Source: Blasia pusilla (lineage: Eukaryota; Marchantiophyta; Marchantiopsida; Blasiales). From it: a stretch of 64,000 nucleotides of DNA. The notes beneath the pieces were generated by a model, which was not told where the DNA came from, made no database searches, and worked only from the letters and a program-made list of their open reading frames with translations. The stretch's first letter is position 1; the number at the start of each line of letters is the position of its first letter. This document shows, in pieces, positions 34,321-45,749 of the stretch. A program made the translations under genes and the position numbers. The stretch is from positions 49,476,001-49,540,000 of the forward strand of contig CM114272.1 of the NCBI GenBank assembly GCA_050084515.1. Reading direction: 5' to 3'.

Positions 34321-34790
34321 GTGTTCATGGCATGCATGGCCATCTCCACCGTCGCCATGTGATGAGGGTATGGATGTAGCACCACTGCCTTCACGCAAAA
34401 ATGTGCCTCCAATGAGTTTGGGCGCTCCTTCGCAAAGTGGGTCCACGCCATGAACTCGTGATTTCCATCCCGGATGAAGAAATACAGGTTCCTCATCCAC
34501 TGAATTCGCCCACTCTATCGCTTCTTCGAATTCTGATCTCTCATCCTCCCGAATATGTCGAGCGATTCCAAGTCCTCCTCCGTAACCAGCGCTTGGGTTC
34601 CATGGTCATCGTAAGGCTGAACATAGAACGGAGGGAAGTTGTCGACGTAGGATGCTGTCGCCACTGATTATTTCAGCTTCGCTATATCCTCGTCAGACTG
34701 AATTTCGCGGACGTACTCCATTATCCGCAATCGGCAGAGTGGAATTCTCGGGGCTTTGTGGCCCTCCATCAGTGCCATCTGCTTTACCAC

Positions 34791-34888
34791 CTGTCACAAC
34801 GGGGACAAGATCAATAAGCTACACTGAATTTCCAATGAATTGCAACATGGGCCTTCACAGAATTCAAAGAACACAGATCCTCTCTTAC
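34791..34888 (-). other. Short conserved intron of the minus-strand gene (A2)
   Basis: 98 bp between GTAAGA (complement of 34883-34888) and ACAG (complement of 34791-34794). The flanking codons DPIFER and VVKQMAL are kept in A1, which has GTAAGC and TGTAG at the same places (about 22.24 and 22.15 kb). This shared structure shows the gene was spliced. It carries no palindrome. Confidence 0.75.
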
Positions 34889-35854
34889 CCGCTCGAAGAT
34901 TGGGTCGGTGTCTTGGCCAGCCAACTGCTCTGGGACAACATTTGGAAAGTCCACTGGAAACTCGTCGATCCGATAGAGGTCGATTTGTTCCGCCGGGCTT
35001 AGAGACGAGGATGACCGCTCTCCTGCTTCTTCAGCAATGTTCACCATCTCCACGCTGGCGATCCTCATGACCTCATCATCCGTGACTTGAATTTCGGCCG
35101 TTTCCGCTATATTGATTGTGTCCCCGGACTTCATCGGGGATATTTCTTTCATCTCAACCCTTTTGGTTGGACGTGCAAGGCTTTCTTCAATGGCTATTTT
35201 TTTTCCCTCCGAGCTTTAGCCAATTCTGCTCTCCTCACCAACGCGTCCAGACGCTTCTTTTCTCGCTTTTCGTCGACAACCCTTTTCTTCAAGGCCTGCG
35301 ACGCCTCAGCCTCTGCGTTCTGTTTTTTGAGCGCCTCCTGTACACGTTTTGCAAGAAGCTCCTGCTTGTGCATCTTCACTTCCTTTTCCCGCTCCTCGAT
35401 TTCTTGCTGCCTTATCTCATTGGCCGAATGAGGCCTTGGAGATGGTGATGCAGGAGTCCTCATGGACTTGGGAGTGAAGCTCCTAGCCTTGTTTGCTTGA
35501 GATTTTTTCCTCGTCATTTTTCCCGTAAATGCATTCTCCTATGTGCATGATGAATCGCTTGATGAGTCGCCTTGCTGATGTCAAGATGAGTCGTCTTGAC
35601 GGGTAGCTCGAATCATCTCACGATCGTTCGCTCGTATCCTCTCGCGATGAGTCACCGTGTAAAGCGCCCCTTGGTATCTGGTCAACTCCTGCGCGGGAGA
35701 GCAATTGAGATCGCAAAATGAAAAACCGGAAATGAGCGATTTCTCCCCTATTTATACTTTTCGAGCCATTGGGATGACCGTTGGGTCGCATCGTCCTTCC
35801 GACGGCGACGTGTCGGCCGTTACGGAAGTCTGGACGTGAAAAACACCAACCTGA

Positions 35855-36870
35855 CGGCTTTGACGGGTTGCACACTTCCCAAGGGTTCAAGGCATCCGTC
35901 CTCGTGGCAACCCGTCAGAGTCCGAAATGTTGCGCGCCTCCACCGTCCTGGGATGAGAACGCGAGGTGCCCGAGTAACCCGTCCGAGACCGACAGGTTGC
36001 GCGCCTCCGCCGTCTTCGGACAAGAATGCGAGGTACCCGTGCAACCCGTCGGAGACCGTTAGATTGCACGCTTCCCTCGTCTTGGGATAACAACGCGGGC
36101 TTCCCGCACAACTCGTCGGACGCCGACAGGTTGCACGCTTCCTTCATGTAAGTGAAACAAGGCATGGCCCTTGGGCAACCCGTCTGAGGTCGATGGGTTG
36201 CACGCCTCACCGTCTTTGGGCAAGAAGGTGCGGCACCCACGCAACTCATTAGAAACAGACGGTTTGCACACTTCCTTAATGTACGTGTTACACCTTGAGA
36301 TAATTGCGCAACCCGTCTGAGGCGCGCAACCCGTCGGCCTCAGACGGGTTGCGCGCCTCCGCCGTCTTTGGGCAAGAAGGCGCGGTACCCGCGCAACTCG
36401 TCGGAGATCAACGGGTTGCACGCTTCGTTCATGTTTGCGTTACAAGGTGAGGCAGAAGCGTGCAACCCGTCCGAAGCCGACCGGTTGCATGCTTTGCTTA
36501 TCTTGGGTTAATAGGCGAGGTACCAGGGCAACCCGTCGGTTATCGACAGGTTGCACGCTTTCCTATCCCTCGGGAAACAATGCGACAACGTATTGTTCCG
36601 AGGCAACCCATTGCAATCCGACGGGTCACAAGATGTACCATGAGTTGGAAAATCCCGCAAAAGTACCCAACGATTGGTTGCCCTGGCATAAGCAAGCGAC
36701 ATCTTGTGTTTGATGCTAGCAAAATCGCCTCAAAAGATCTTCGGTCGGCAAGAAGGGGGTACCAACCCAACGGACTCCGACGGGTTCCAACAAAATGAAG
36801 TGTGCTTCGCAAGCCACGTCTCTGATTCCCAAATTCTGTAACCCACCTGACTCCGATAGGTTGCAACAAA
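35855..36870. repeat. Palindrome tandem array in the divergent promoter region of A2
   Basis: About 14 palindromes at intervals of about 65-70 bp lie between the start of the minus-strand gene (35517) and the transposase start (37016). Between 35.9 and 36.6 kb the spacers are clearly related (GCGCGCCTCCGCCGTCTT recurs), so this is a minisatellite whose best-kept part is the palindrome. CpG density is very high here compared with the neighbourhood. Confidence 0.85.
36306..36354. repeat. Nested perfect palindrome, 17-bp arms
   Basis: GCGCAACCCGTCTGAGG (36306-36322) and CCTCAGACGGGTTGCGC (36338-36354) pair perfectly. The 15-nt loop CGCGCAACCCGTCGG is itself another left half-site. Confidence 0.9.
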
Positions 36871-36957
36871 ATTGAATCCATTGTGTGAGACATTTTCACC
36901 TACCAAACTTCATCTTGTCAGTCAAATTCTGTCAGGAGAATCTGAGTTCCTATTCAC

Positions 36958-36964
36958 TATAAAT
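36958..36964 (+). promoter_or_regulatory. TATA box of the transposase gene
   Basis: TATAAAT preceded by C, 58 bp before the ATG at 37016 and followed by a CATTCT repeat and TCAGTCTCCTCTC, a plausible initiator and leader. It is the only TATA-like string between the palindrome array and the start codon. Confidence 0.45.
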
Positions 36965-39007
36965 TAAACATTCTCATTCTCATTCTCAGTCTCCTCTCGG
37001 TGGAATCTTTTGGCAATGGATAATTATGTGAAGCTCACTTGTGGCAGTCATCTAGCGGCCCTTCCTCAATCAGAAATTGTTCGACCGCAAGCTTGTGAGT
37101 CTTTCATAGCAGTGGATGAAAATTTTCTCTCTGTTCGATTTCTTCTCCAAATTGGAACCATCTTTGTATCCAAGGATGTTAGGGTGGACAGTACGGAGGA
37201 CATAATAGGTGAGACAGTCCAGCCAGTGATTGCATATCATAAAGTATGGAATCTCCTACCTCTAGCAAATGGTCAATACAGAGTTTACGGCTTGCCCCTG
37301 AATTCCTCTGTTTCCCAAGTAGACGGTCGAGAATTTCCTAGTGCACCGAGCTCTACGTTTGCAACTCCTAGCTTAGTAGATCCGGCTTCGACTCCAACTT
37401 CACACGCTTGTAACAATATTGTTCTTCCTGAAGAGATTCCGGATGTTATCAACCTCAGTGGATCTGTCGGACACCAACCGGCCCCTCTGTCCGCCTACTC
37501 GTTCCTCTTGCGAGTATCAGGAAATAGTTTGCTATCGTCTCTGGCCTTGAAAATGTTCAAGCACATTCTTGTCGACGAGCTGCCGCTCACGTACGATGGT
37601 AATTGCATTTTTTAGTTGCCTCCACTTGCTGCTCCTGCTCAAGATGGAGGACGCCTGAAGGGTATGGACAGAAAGTCTGATAATCATCGATGATGCAGGC
37701 TTCAACGGACTAGTGTTCCTTGGATTTTCTCCCGCCGCCAATGCGTTGGAGCCTTGGAGTGTAGAAGTCCAGCATGCTCGTATCTAGAGCGTAACGGGCG
37801 AGTCAATACGTCGCAATTTTCCCCCCAAGAATGCAGAAACTCCATACGAGGTCGGTGCCACCATACCACCGGAGGCCATCGATGTCCTCATTGTCAGGCA
37901 TCGCCCTTATGCGTTGGAGCGTGTCCTCCATACATATTTTTCATTGTCCACGACTTGGGCTCCACGTCAGAGTACACAAGGCTGGCAGTTCATGTTGGCT
38001 CCCACACTCATCCTGTGACCGATGCAATTCAGAGACACATCAAGGAGGATGTGGCGAAGAAAGTTTCCGAGGTCTACCAAAACTCTCCGGGTTCAAAGCC
38101 CGGAGTGATCAAGCTCACAACAGCATCACAAATTTATGAACAATTGCTTGGAATCCCTAGACAAGGCGAGATCACGGCGGCTGAGGAGAAACAATTCTGG
38201 GAAAATCTCACATTTCTCGCTGATCCTGAATGCTTCCGGAATTTGCTGCGTAAAATATGGGTTCTAGTTGGAAAGACGGCCAAAATGGATGCCATCGCCA
38301 GAATCAAGGCCAACTCCAGATTTCCATTCATTCAGAGATGGCAGTTCATGGGCCAAAGAGGCGAGGGATCGAGGGCCTATGTCTTCAAAATGTCAACCAC
38401 AGGTCCGTCGAGTGGCCTTGATCTTATAGATTGAATGAGGGAAGGGGAAGATCTTTACGGCAGCTGGGTAAGCTTTGATATTTGCTACATAGTGCTGAAC
38501 GGATGGTTGACAATGGGTGCTCACGTTTATGACCATGTGGAGAAGGGACTCAAAACTATATTTGTCTGTGAAGTAAAAGTAGAAGACGTTGGCAGTTTGA
38601 AGATGTGTTGGTTACTCTTATTGGAGGTGGTGAAGAAAAACAAAAGGCCACCTCCGGAAATTTATGGGTTCATGGAGGACAATGCACAACCTGGGTGGAT
38701 TGCTATTTGGGAAGTGTTTTGGGGTGGAGAGGTTCAACCGGAGAGGGAAAGGTCGGATGCTTTCCATTGGCAACAGTCTGTGACCCGGTACACCAAATCT
38801 TGCATCAAGGAGAATAAGAGGACAGAGCATGTCACTCTACTCCAATGCTGCAAGGACATCAAAACCTTGAAGCAGGCCATGGAATGCCAAGAAGAACTTC
38901 ATGGGTGGTGGAGGAAGCATGCGATTGAGGGGAAGTACAAAGAGTTGTGCTCTTGGTTGAGTTGGTGGACGATACGTATAAGACAATGGGGAAACTTCAT
39001 ACGGCAG

Positions 39008-39495
39008 GTGAGTTCACTATTTGGTCTTGTCAAGCTCACGTTGAGAATTTTTTGTAAAGTTGCAGCTCAAGTTGAGAAGTGTGGGAACTATAGGGATTTC
39101 AAACCGAAGAAACCAAGCAAGTTGTCGGATGCGACGGGTTGCCCGAGTGTGCAACCCGTCGGAAACCAACGAGTTGCATCCAGAATTTTGGTGCAACCCG
39201 TATACAAGTATGCAAGTCGCATGAATATAAGGCTTGCAAATTGTTCGACCCGGATGGGTTTCGGATGACTTACACTTGGATCTTCCAGCCCGGAGTGGCC
39301 AAAGGTTCTTGCAACCCGTTTGAATCCGACGGGTTGCAGTAGGTGGGTTAAGGGTTGCAACACGTCGGGACCCGACGGGTCGCAGAGTCGTTCATGGGAT
39401 GCCTCGGCCTTGCAAATCGTCTGGTTCCGACAGTTAGCTTATTTCTTTGACTCCTGAGCTATTTTCGTTCCCTTCTAACATTGCCGTCGTTGTAG
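39008..39495 (+). other. Intron of the transposase gene with palindromes
   Basis: CGGCAG then GTGAGT at 39008-39013, and TTGTAG ending at 39495, bound the intron. Palindrome variants lie at about 39119-39170 (GCAACCCGTCGGAAACCAAC), 39310-39337 and 39357-39385. This is a palindrome-bearing intron in the second, divergently transcribed gene. Confidence 0.65.
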
Positions 39496-40350
39496 GGATT
39501 GAACATTCATGAAAATGCCCTGTGCCCCAACACAAGTGGAGCAGAAAGTCTTCATTCCTCTTGGAGGTCGTCACAAGCATGCCAACGAATTTCACTTGTG
39601 GAGGCATGCCAACAAGACCAGGCAAGATCAATGCTATAGTTTGCAGCATCCCATATCTTCCTCACAAAAGGCATAATAAAAGGAAGGGGGTCGTCGATCT
39701 ACGAGCTCTATGTCAGGGCGGCTGAGAGATCTGGTGATGAAAAACTGTATGTGGAAGCCTTCAACCGGTGCGTAGCTGGAACTCCCCTCGAGCAAGACGT
39801 ACACATAGGTGGGGATATTTGTGGGCGGGTTTCAAGACGTCCCATACAGATGGTAGTAGAGCAGTCCGAGCGAGACTCGTGGAGACCAGATAAGTATCTT
39901 GACTTCAGGCAGGTGAAGAGGCAACATCGAGGAACAAATCCGGTGGTTGATTTGGATGAGGAAATTATGCCGCCCAGGTATTCGGGGACCCCGAACCGCT
40001 CCCAAATCTGTGATGGAGACCCTTTCCAAAATCAGTGAATGTTTTATGTCAAAAGCCCTCCGTTGCTAGAAGTTCGTAACATCCGATCACTCGGGTGGTT
40101 CAACAATATGGGATTCCGGTAATGGAGGTGGATTGCAACCTAAAACGGTGGCATATATCTTGGAGCAACCCAGTACGTGGACCCACATGCAGGCAGGATC
40201 TGATGGCATTAGGAGAGCATGCGGCACTTTCCTAAATAAGAACTGTTCAAGGACTTGACGACCACTGCCAGGGTTTTGGGGACTCAAAACCTTTGATCGT
40301 TTCACGAGGACCGGGGATCAATTGAAGTACTTCTTCTGCCCAAATGAATC

Positions 40351-40995
40351 TTGCGCTTTCCGGAAGTCTTATCCGGCTGCCATTGGAGCTCCGGGGAATA
40401 CCCCACGATTTGGCCCATCGCCGTAGGTACAAACTGCACTCAAGACGAAGTGGACAATCTTACAAATGCCGGTTTCAGACTCGTAGACGGGGGAAGTTTG
40501 GAGCATGTTCGAATTACAAAGACCTTCGCATTTTGTATTCAACCCAAGATTGATGTCAACATGTACCTGGAGAAGGTGGATGATCTCAATCCACTATTTT
40601 TGTTTGAGTCTAGAAATGGGGTGAAGAGAAACAGAATGTGTAGGCCAATGGTGGAGAGAGCAAAGCGAATTGCATCAACTCGGGAGGCAAAAATGGAGAT
40701 CATCGCCACAAAAGATGTCCTGCGTGGCAATGGAATAGGAAGGATGTATTGGGTCATGAACAACACTGTAAATTCAAGTGTCACAGGGTTGTATGTGGTG
40801 CACATCTGTTGCTTTCCCACATGTTCATGTGATGACTTTGTCCAAAGAGAGACAAGTGGCAAAAGGTATTTCCCTTGTAAGCACATGTACTATGTGTTGC
40901 TGGTAGTTTTAAGAGAGTCGGAGGTAGGAGTAGGAATCCACCAACCAATTCTATCCCTCAAAGAAGTGCGAAGTATTTTAAACAAACCACTTTGA
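40351..40995 (+). other. SWIM zinc-finger C-terminal part of the family-A transposase
   Basis: The frame contains RMYWVMNNTVNSSVTGLYVV, then CSC followed 15 residues later by CKH (about 40.83-40.89 kb), the CxC...CxH pattern of SWIM fingers, and ends SLKEVRSILNKPL. SWIM fingers commonly close Mutator-like transposases, which supports the classification of the upstream catalytic region. Confidence 0.7.
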
Positions 40996-41269
40996 GGATG
41001 CAAAATGAGGTTTTAGATTGTACTTTCATTTTTCCAGAACCTTCACTTTGAGCTTGAACTCTATTCAACCCACGGCAAATGATAGATTTTTTCTAGACCT
41101 TGGTTCCACAAAAGTGATTGGTTCCACGCTTATGATTCCATTGATTTTCCAGTTTTCTAAATTTTGTGCAATTTGCAACTCGTCGGACTCAGAGGGGGTT
41201 GCCAAAATATGGAAGAGGAAAAAAAAACTGTGGGACTGCTTAATAACTGAGCAAAAAAGTGCAAAAAAA

Positions 41270-41450
41270 TTCACACAAAAAGTTGCCTCTCTTCAACCCA
41301 ACGGAAACTCTCTTTAAAAAAAAGTATCTATTTCGGTTCAAGGTAGTTTCCTCTCTCCTCTCTCCTCTCTCCTCTCTTCTTCTCTCTTCTCTCCTCTCTT
41401 CTCTCTTCCTCTCTTCCTCTCCTCTTACCGCTTCCCCTGTAAGGGCTATG
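41270..41450. repeat. Right end of A2: A-run and CT-rich tract
   Basis: AACTCTCTTTAAAAAAAAG at about 41307 is followed by about 95 bp of CTCTCC/CTCTTC. The mix of A-run and GA/CT-rich tract mirrors the left terminus, as expected for long, diverged terminal inverted repeats. The GGTATTCT string also occurs at 41483, just outside. The edge is not exact. Confidence 0.5.
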
Positions 41451-44400
41451 GCCTTGCTTGCAAATTTTAACATTTGAGTAAGGTATTCTACAACATCTTT
41501 TGGTTTACTTTGTAACCTCTCGAGTCCTAATATGACTCAACCAAAAGTGATGAATTCTGCTAAATTCAGGTCCCAAGTTGGCCAAGGGTTGGTGAGAGCA
41601 TCAATGTTTGAGTGGTAGAGCTGGTTGCGATATATCTAGAGATCCTAGAAGGGGTATTCTATGGCTATAATAGAGTGTGCAATAATTGTTTGCTTCCTTG
41701 AGGCCCAATGTATTGTATCTCTTGCTATGATAAGAGCCCTTATTCAAATATATTTTCTATCATCTTTAGAAGAATCCAAACTAGCATTTGCATAGGCTTG
41801 AGAAATATTCCATGTCCCCACATGGAATATATGCTTCAAGGAATTTTTTTCAACTCATTGTTCAATTGGCTTCCATTAGATTTTGTCATCAAGAGCTTCC
41901 TCATCAATTGTAAACTCATACTCTTGATCACAACCTTAGCTTCGATGGTGGAGTAAAGTTAAGCTTCACTTTTTGCTGCAAGATAGTTAATGAGCTTGCA
42001 AATTAATTGCAAAAAGTTGGTTTCCCAAAAGAGAAAGTCTAAAAAAGTAAGTATACAAAAGCGCATTGTAGTGTACTTTATATAGTAGGTGGGAGAAATA
42101 GTAGGGTGATCCAAGAGAGAAATGTCCATGTAATTCTCAATTGAAACACACTTTCTTGACTTGAGCTGAGACAGTGTCGTCTCCACAATCTCTGATGGAT
42201 GGTCTGATAGGTGTAGCTGACTTCAAAGTTGTAGTAGTTGGGATTTTGAATGAATCTTCTATCACGAACGTCCAATTGAAGTAGTTTACTATGTCCTATT
42301 TGTTCTCAAATGTTCCCCCCACTTCTCATACAATATCTTATGCTATTTCTAATTTTGTACTAGGACATACTTATGTTGGTGTATCTTTTAAACAATTATA
42401 AAATCATCGCGGTTGTTGTAGACTTGGGGATTGAGACTCTTCTCTTTTATTTGGTCTTTTTGGCATACATTGGAAGGAGGCACGAGTTCGTGGCCTAAAG
42501 TGGACACGTAACTTGACTGAGTTAACCAAAGGACAAGCCAAGGTATTTTTCAGAGGACCAATAATACTTTACCCTCAAGAATGAATCCCCATGACCATCC
42601 ACAACTTGATGTACCTATTGAACTTTATGGAAATCTATGACTACATCAAAACTTCAAAGAGGGCTTGACTCCCCACCCGGATCTCGGAACTTGGTAAGTC
42701 CAAAAAATATGCTCTACCTATGTCATCCATTGATTGAGGCGCTTGATCCATCTCATCTCTATACACAGGTAACTCCTTCCTTACATTTCCAAATTGATAC
42801 CCTAGGGATGAAACCAAAGTTTAGCTGCATGCATTTACAATCTTCCCAACCATATATTAAATGCGGGCTGCAACTTTTCCTTCAACGCTTCAAAGAGGGC
42901 ACGTTGAACCTCATTGAAACTCGCGGGTCATTAGAACCTTGTGACCTTCCTTCAAGCATCCTTGCTAAAATTTTTATTCATCGAAAATGACTCCTTGGGC
43001 TTAACTATTAGGCATTGCTCCCTCTGAGGTCTTGTCCCTCCAACGAGTCATCAAGAATCTTGGGCGGGGGTATTCTCCGATTGGCGTTTTGTCCCCCAAA
43101 CCCTCATCCTAATCGGATCACTCATTGAATTCACCTATATTCTTAAAGTCTTGTGGGAGGTCTATCCCAATAGGCTCATTCCCCCCATCCATAAAACCTT
43201 CCCCAATCAAGGGCAGTTCGAGATCCATGACCTTCTTCCTACCCCTTTAGGGCTTATCCTTGTCTTTGGTCATGTCGATCGTTGCCGCCAAAATCTCCCA
43301 CTAACCATGGCCTCTTCAATGAATTTCTCTATTATCACATAATAGAGTCTATCCTCTACTTCCCCTAGCTTCATCTTGAACCTCTCCCGACCTTGAGCTT
43401 GGTTGGAGTCCCAAAGATTTAACTGGTTTCTCGTTTTGTAGGTAGCCGAGAAGCCGCCAAGCGCTAATCAAGTTGAGCCTTCCCAAGTGCGTATAATCTC
43501 CCTAGGAAGCCTCTTCCCTTAGCCTTGATCAATCTCCCCAAGTCACTTGCCTCAACCAGAGTGCATCGATTAATTCTTGAAGGTGCGTCCCTTAACTCAA
43601 AGTTGAAACTAGGCCAAACACGCATCAAGGTCAGTTCCTGGTTTAAGAGCTTGGTCTGGTAGAGAGGGAGAGTTCCCCCCCATAGGTACTTCTAGGGTTC
43701 TTAGGAAACCTTTTTTTTAGAATTTAATATTTTACATTTGAATTATTGCAATCTAATGTGAGTTTATTGTAGGTCTATTGAGAGGTAAGTACGAGTTATT
43801 GCAACTCTATTATGAATATAGTGTGAGTGTAATAAAAAGAAACTTCGAAGTTGAATTGGGCCAAAAAGTGCAAATAAAATTCACAGTCTCATGAGTTGGA
43901 TACTCGTAACGTTGTGGCTCTTCAAATGTAGTAGTGTGAGTAAGAGTTGAGATGAGATATGTAAGGAGGGCAAAGTAGAAGGATTCAATAGTAATGGATT
44001 GAGATTCCATTGAGTGGGCAAAAAAGAAGAGAGGATAAGACAAAAATGTAGAGAGTGTAATGGGTATGTAAGTATCAAGAGGAAAATGGCGAGCTCTATG
44101 ATCAAGAGAGAAATTGAGAGGAGACCTTTCGTGGAGATCTATGATCAATAATGGCGCCGTCATTTGAACATTGGATTTACATTCATAAGTGAATATAAAT
44201 CTTGAATTTATATTCATTTGTATCCAATGCAAGATTGATGGCTAAATTTATATTGATAGTTGATCTCATGGTCGATTTATATCCACATACACTATTGGAA
44301 GATTGATAGATAAAGTTGTAACAATAATAGTCTCTTATCCATTTCTTAAGTGATATATAAATATTTGGATAATATATTGCACAAATACCTTGTCCATTTA

Positions 44401-44958
44401 ATTCTAAACATTGAATGACGCACTAATGAAACTATTATTTTTAGAATTTGTTTTTCAATTTTATCTAAATATGTTGTAATAAATACCTCACTAAAAATAT
44501 TTTTCACTCCTCCACTCATTGGGAATACTAAATAATTATTCCCCTCATAATGATTTCAATTCCCTTCTTCCCCAAAATTCAAACACAACCTCCTTCTTTC
44601 ACCCATCCAAATCTTACAACCACATAATGTCCAACCTAAAATAAATCTAAAAGATCATTCTAAGATAATGAACATGTTGCTATTTTTACTCATACCACAT
44701 GACAACAATAACATGAAAATAAAAGGGTTTGTTGGTGAAGTAGTGATGACATTTTCTTCTAATATGGATCTTTGGGGATGTGGTTGGGTGCTTTGGAACA
44801 CCCTTTGGCGAGTTGGACAATCTTCTTAGGAGATGGGCACTCACTCTTCATGAAAACCTATGAGAAGGGATCTTGTTGACGCAAAATTCAAAGGAAAAAA
44901 TGACATACTCCATAGCGTTCCCAATCTTAACTCAAAACATACCATGTGGTTATGGCCC
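41451..44958. other. AT-rich region without a recognised gene
   Basis: Only short frames are present. The longest plus-strand ones (42637-42990 and 43151-43342) carry no motif I know. The minus-strand reading of 41.45-41.56 kb (ERLQSKPKDVVEYLTQMLKF) could be a small remnant of a coding exon. No LTR or terminal inverted repeat was recognised. It may be decayed element sequence. Confidence 0.45.
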
Positions 44959-45739
44959 TGTCGTGCGTATACACATCGCTACACAACATACATCGTTGTC
45001 ATCAAATACACACACAAACACGCACGATCCCATGCTAAATCATGGCATCCAAACAACGAGACAAGAAGTACTAAAATATCTCCAATTAAAATAAGATCCA
45101 ATTTCTCTCACAACACCATAGTTCTCACATGCGTGCATTCTCACATGTCTCTCTCAATATCAAACCAAACCCCCTCTCCTAATGAGAGGCTTGGGTTACA
45201 CACACAAGGCAAGCAAGATCATAGCTTCGCCGCCAACATCTCATGCCAAGAGGTTCAACAAAGAGATAATGAGCTCTCAAGTTCTCTCTCCTTGAGGTAA
45301 ACCCCCCCCCTCTCCCAAGCTCTCTCCATGGTAACCTATGCTCCCAAGTCACCTCCATGGCTTTTGACGTGATTTAGGAGGTCAAAGGCCATTTAACAAA
45401 AATAGAAAGTTGATATTATAGTCAAAATGGTACTTACCTAAAATAGTAAGTTCCTCAATATGGCTCCAAATGAGCTGAAACGAAGGGGAAGCCTGCTCTT
45501 TCAGGTTTCTCGGGGGCCATAGTAGGTCATCTTTGACCTATTGAGCCTGTCCTGCACTACTCAAGAAGACGTTCTACTAGATCTCATCGATCTATCCTAA
45601 AAGACGTGATAGCTCTCGTATGCATACACATCGCTACACAACATACATCGTTATCATCGAACACACACACAAACACGCATGATCCCATGCTAACTCATGG
45701 CATCCAAACAACGAGACAAGAAGTACCAAAATATTTCCA
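44959..45739 (-). repeat. Putative 3' LTR of the DNMT-bearing Ty3/gypsy element 1
   Basis: On the minus strand it starts TGGAAATATTTTGG after a purine tract and ends CGCACGACA, giving TG...CA ends. A roughly 130-bp sequence is present at both ends of this interval (44959-45086 and 45614-45740, about 90 percent alike by eye), so the LTR has terminal sub-repeats. The last part (ATGTATGTTGTGTAGCGAT) is shared with the element-2 LTR at 55.27 kb, which supports one family. No matching 5' LTR was found. Confidence 0.5.
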
Positions 45740-45743
45740 ATCG

Positions 45744-45749
45744 CCCCCC
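45744..45749 (-). other. Polypurine tract of element 1
   Basis: On the minus strand AGGGGGG then CGAT precedes the TG of the putative 3' LTR. The same G-run plus CGAT precedes the element-2 LTR at 55986-55992, so this is the likely plus-strand primer site. Confidence 0.55.

Larger units (their letters stand above)
26904..35517 (-). pseudogene. Family-A minus-strand gene with beta-class amino-methyltransferase-like C-terminus (A2 copy, interrupted)
   Basis: Exon 1 (35517-34889) starts MTRKKSQANKARSFTPKS and has a Lys/Glu-rich coiled coil. A T-run near 35205 shifts its frame. Intron 1 (34888-34791, 98 bp) and intron 2 (34320-33685) have consensus sites. Exon 2 has one TAA near 34665 where A1 keeps Arg. 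Exon 3 is open for 486 codons (33692-32232 region): GVSDPVISHWLREWSFRDAL and other blocks with no known fold. After the nested element the gene resumes near 28.2 kb. The C-terminus reads VADLPSGLRLWD (motif IV position), LSDRGCFLVLTGG, SWIIKNEYPLRSA, GGREKSPALMQTLIEICS, RPGDLVFDLVGLSGAS (SAM motif I position), then LQELSDDDE and stop at 26904. This order matches CcrM-like beta-class N4/N6 methyltransferases, but the catalytic DPPY is DLPS, so activity is doubtful. The gene is divergent from the transposase and has no counterpart I know in Mutator elements. Confidence 0.6.
37016..40995 (+). pseudogene. Mutator-like transposase gene of family A (A2 copy)
   Basis: The first frame (37016-37615, MDNYVKLTCGSHLAALP) is acidic with a Ser/Pro/Thr-rich middle. 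The second (to 38434) contains VHVGSHTHPVTDAIQRHI, a Cys/His-type stretch, and KKVSEVYQNSPGSKPGVIKL. After one TGA, where A1 keeps a sense codon, the catalytic region follows: SFDICYIVLNGWLTMGAHVY, then GFMEDNAQPGWIAIWEVF and DAFHWQQSVTRYTK, resembling the D...D...CxxH pattern of Mutator-like transposases (the usual C-x-x-H reads DAFHW). A GTGAGT donor at 39008 and a TTGTAG acceptor ending at 39495 remove 488 bp with palindromes. The last part (40351-40995) ends in a SWIM zinc finger. Such transposases bind terminal repeats and move the element by cut and paste. Frame breaks near 37616, 38432 and 40037 make this copy defective. Confidence 0.6.
25104..41450. mobile_element. DNA transposon family A, copy A2 (most complete), with a nested element
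   Basis: It runs from the shared left terminus (GGTATTCTGGCAGGAGAG at 25104) to a polypyrimidine right end (CTCTCC tract 41.35-41.44 kb). That tract looks like an inverted, expanded version of the GAGAGGAAGAGAGGAG left end. Inside are a subterminal duplication with palindromes, the minus-strand methyltransferase-like gene (26.9-35.5 kb, split by a nested element at 28.2-32.15 kb), a palindrome-rich divergent region and the plus-strand transposase (37.0-41.0 kb). Without the nested element it is about 12.4 kb. The exact right boundary and target duplication are not settled. Confidence 0.6.

Noticed and set aside
41240-41473. Minus-strand Glu/Arg-rich protein
   Set aside because: The EERREERREE stretch is the translation of the CT-rich end of A2, not a gene.
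42637-43342. Possible coding exons in the AT-rich region
   Set aside because: No motif, no splice pattern and no similarity to anything else in the window.
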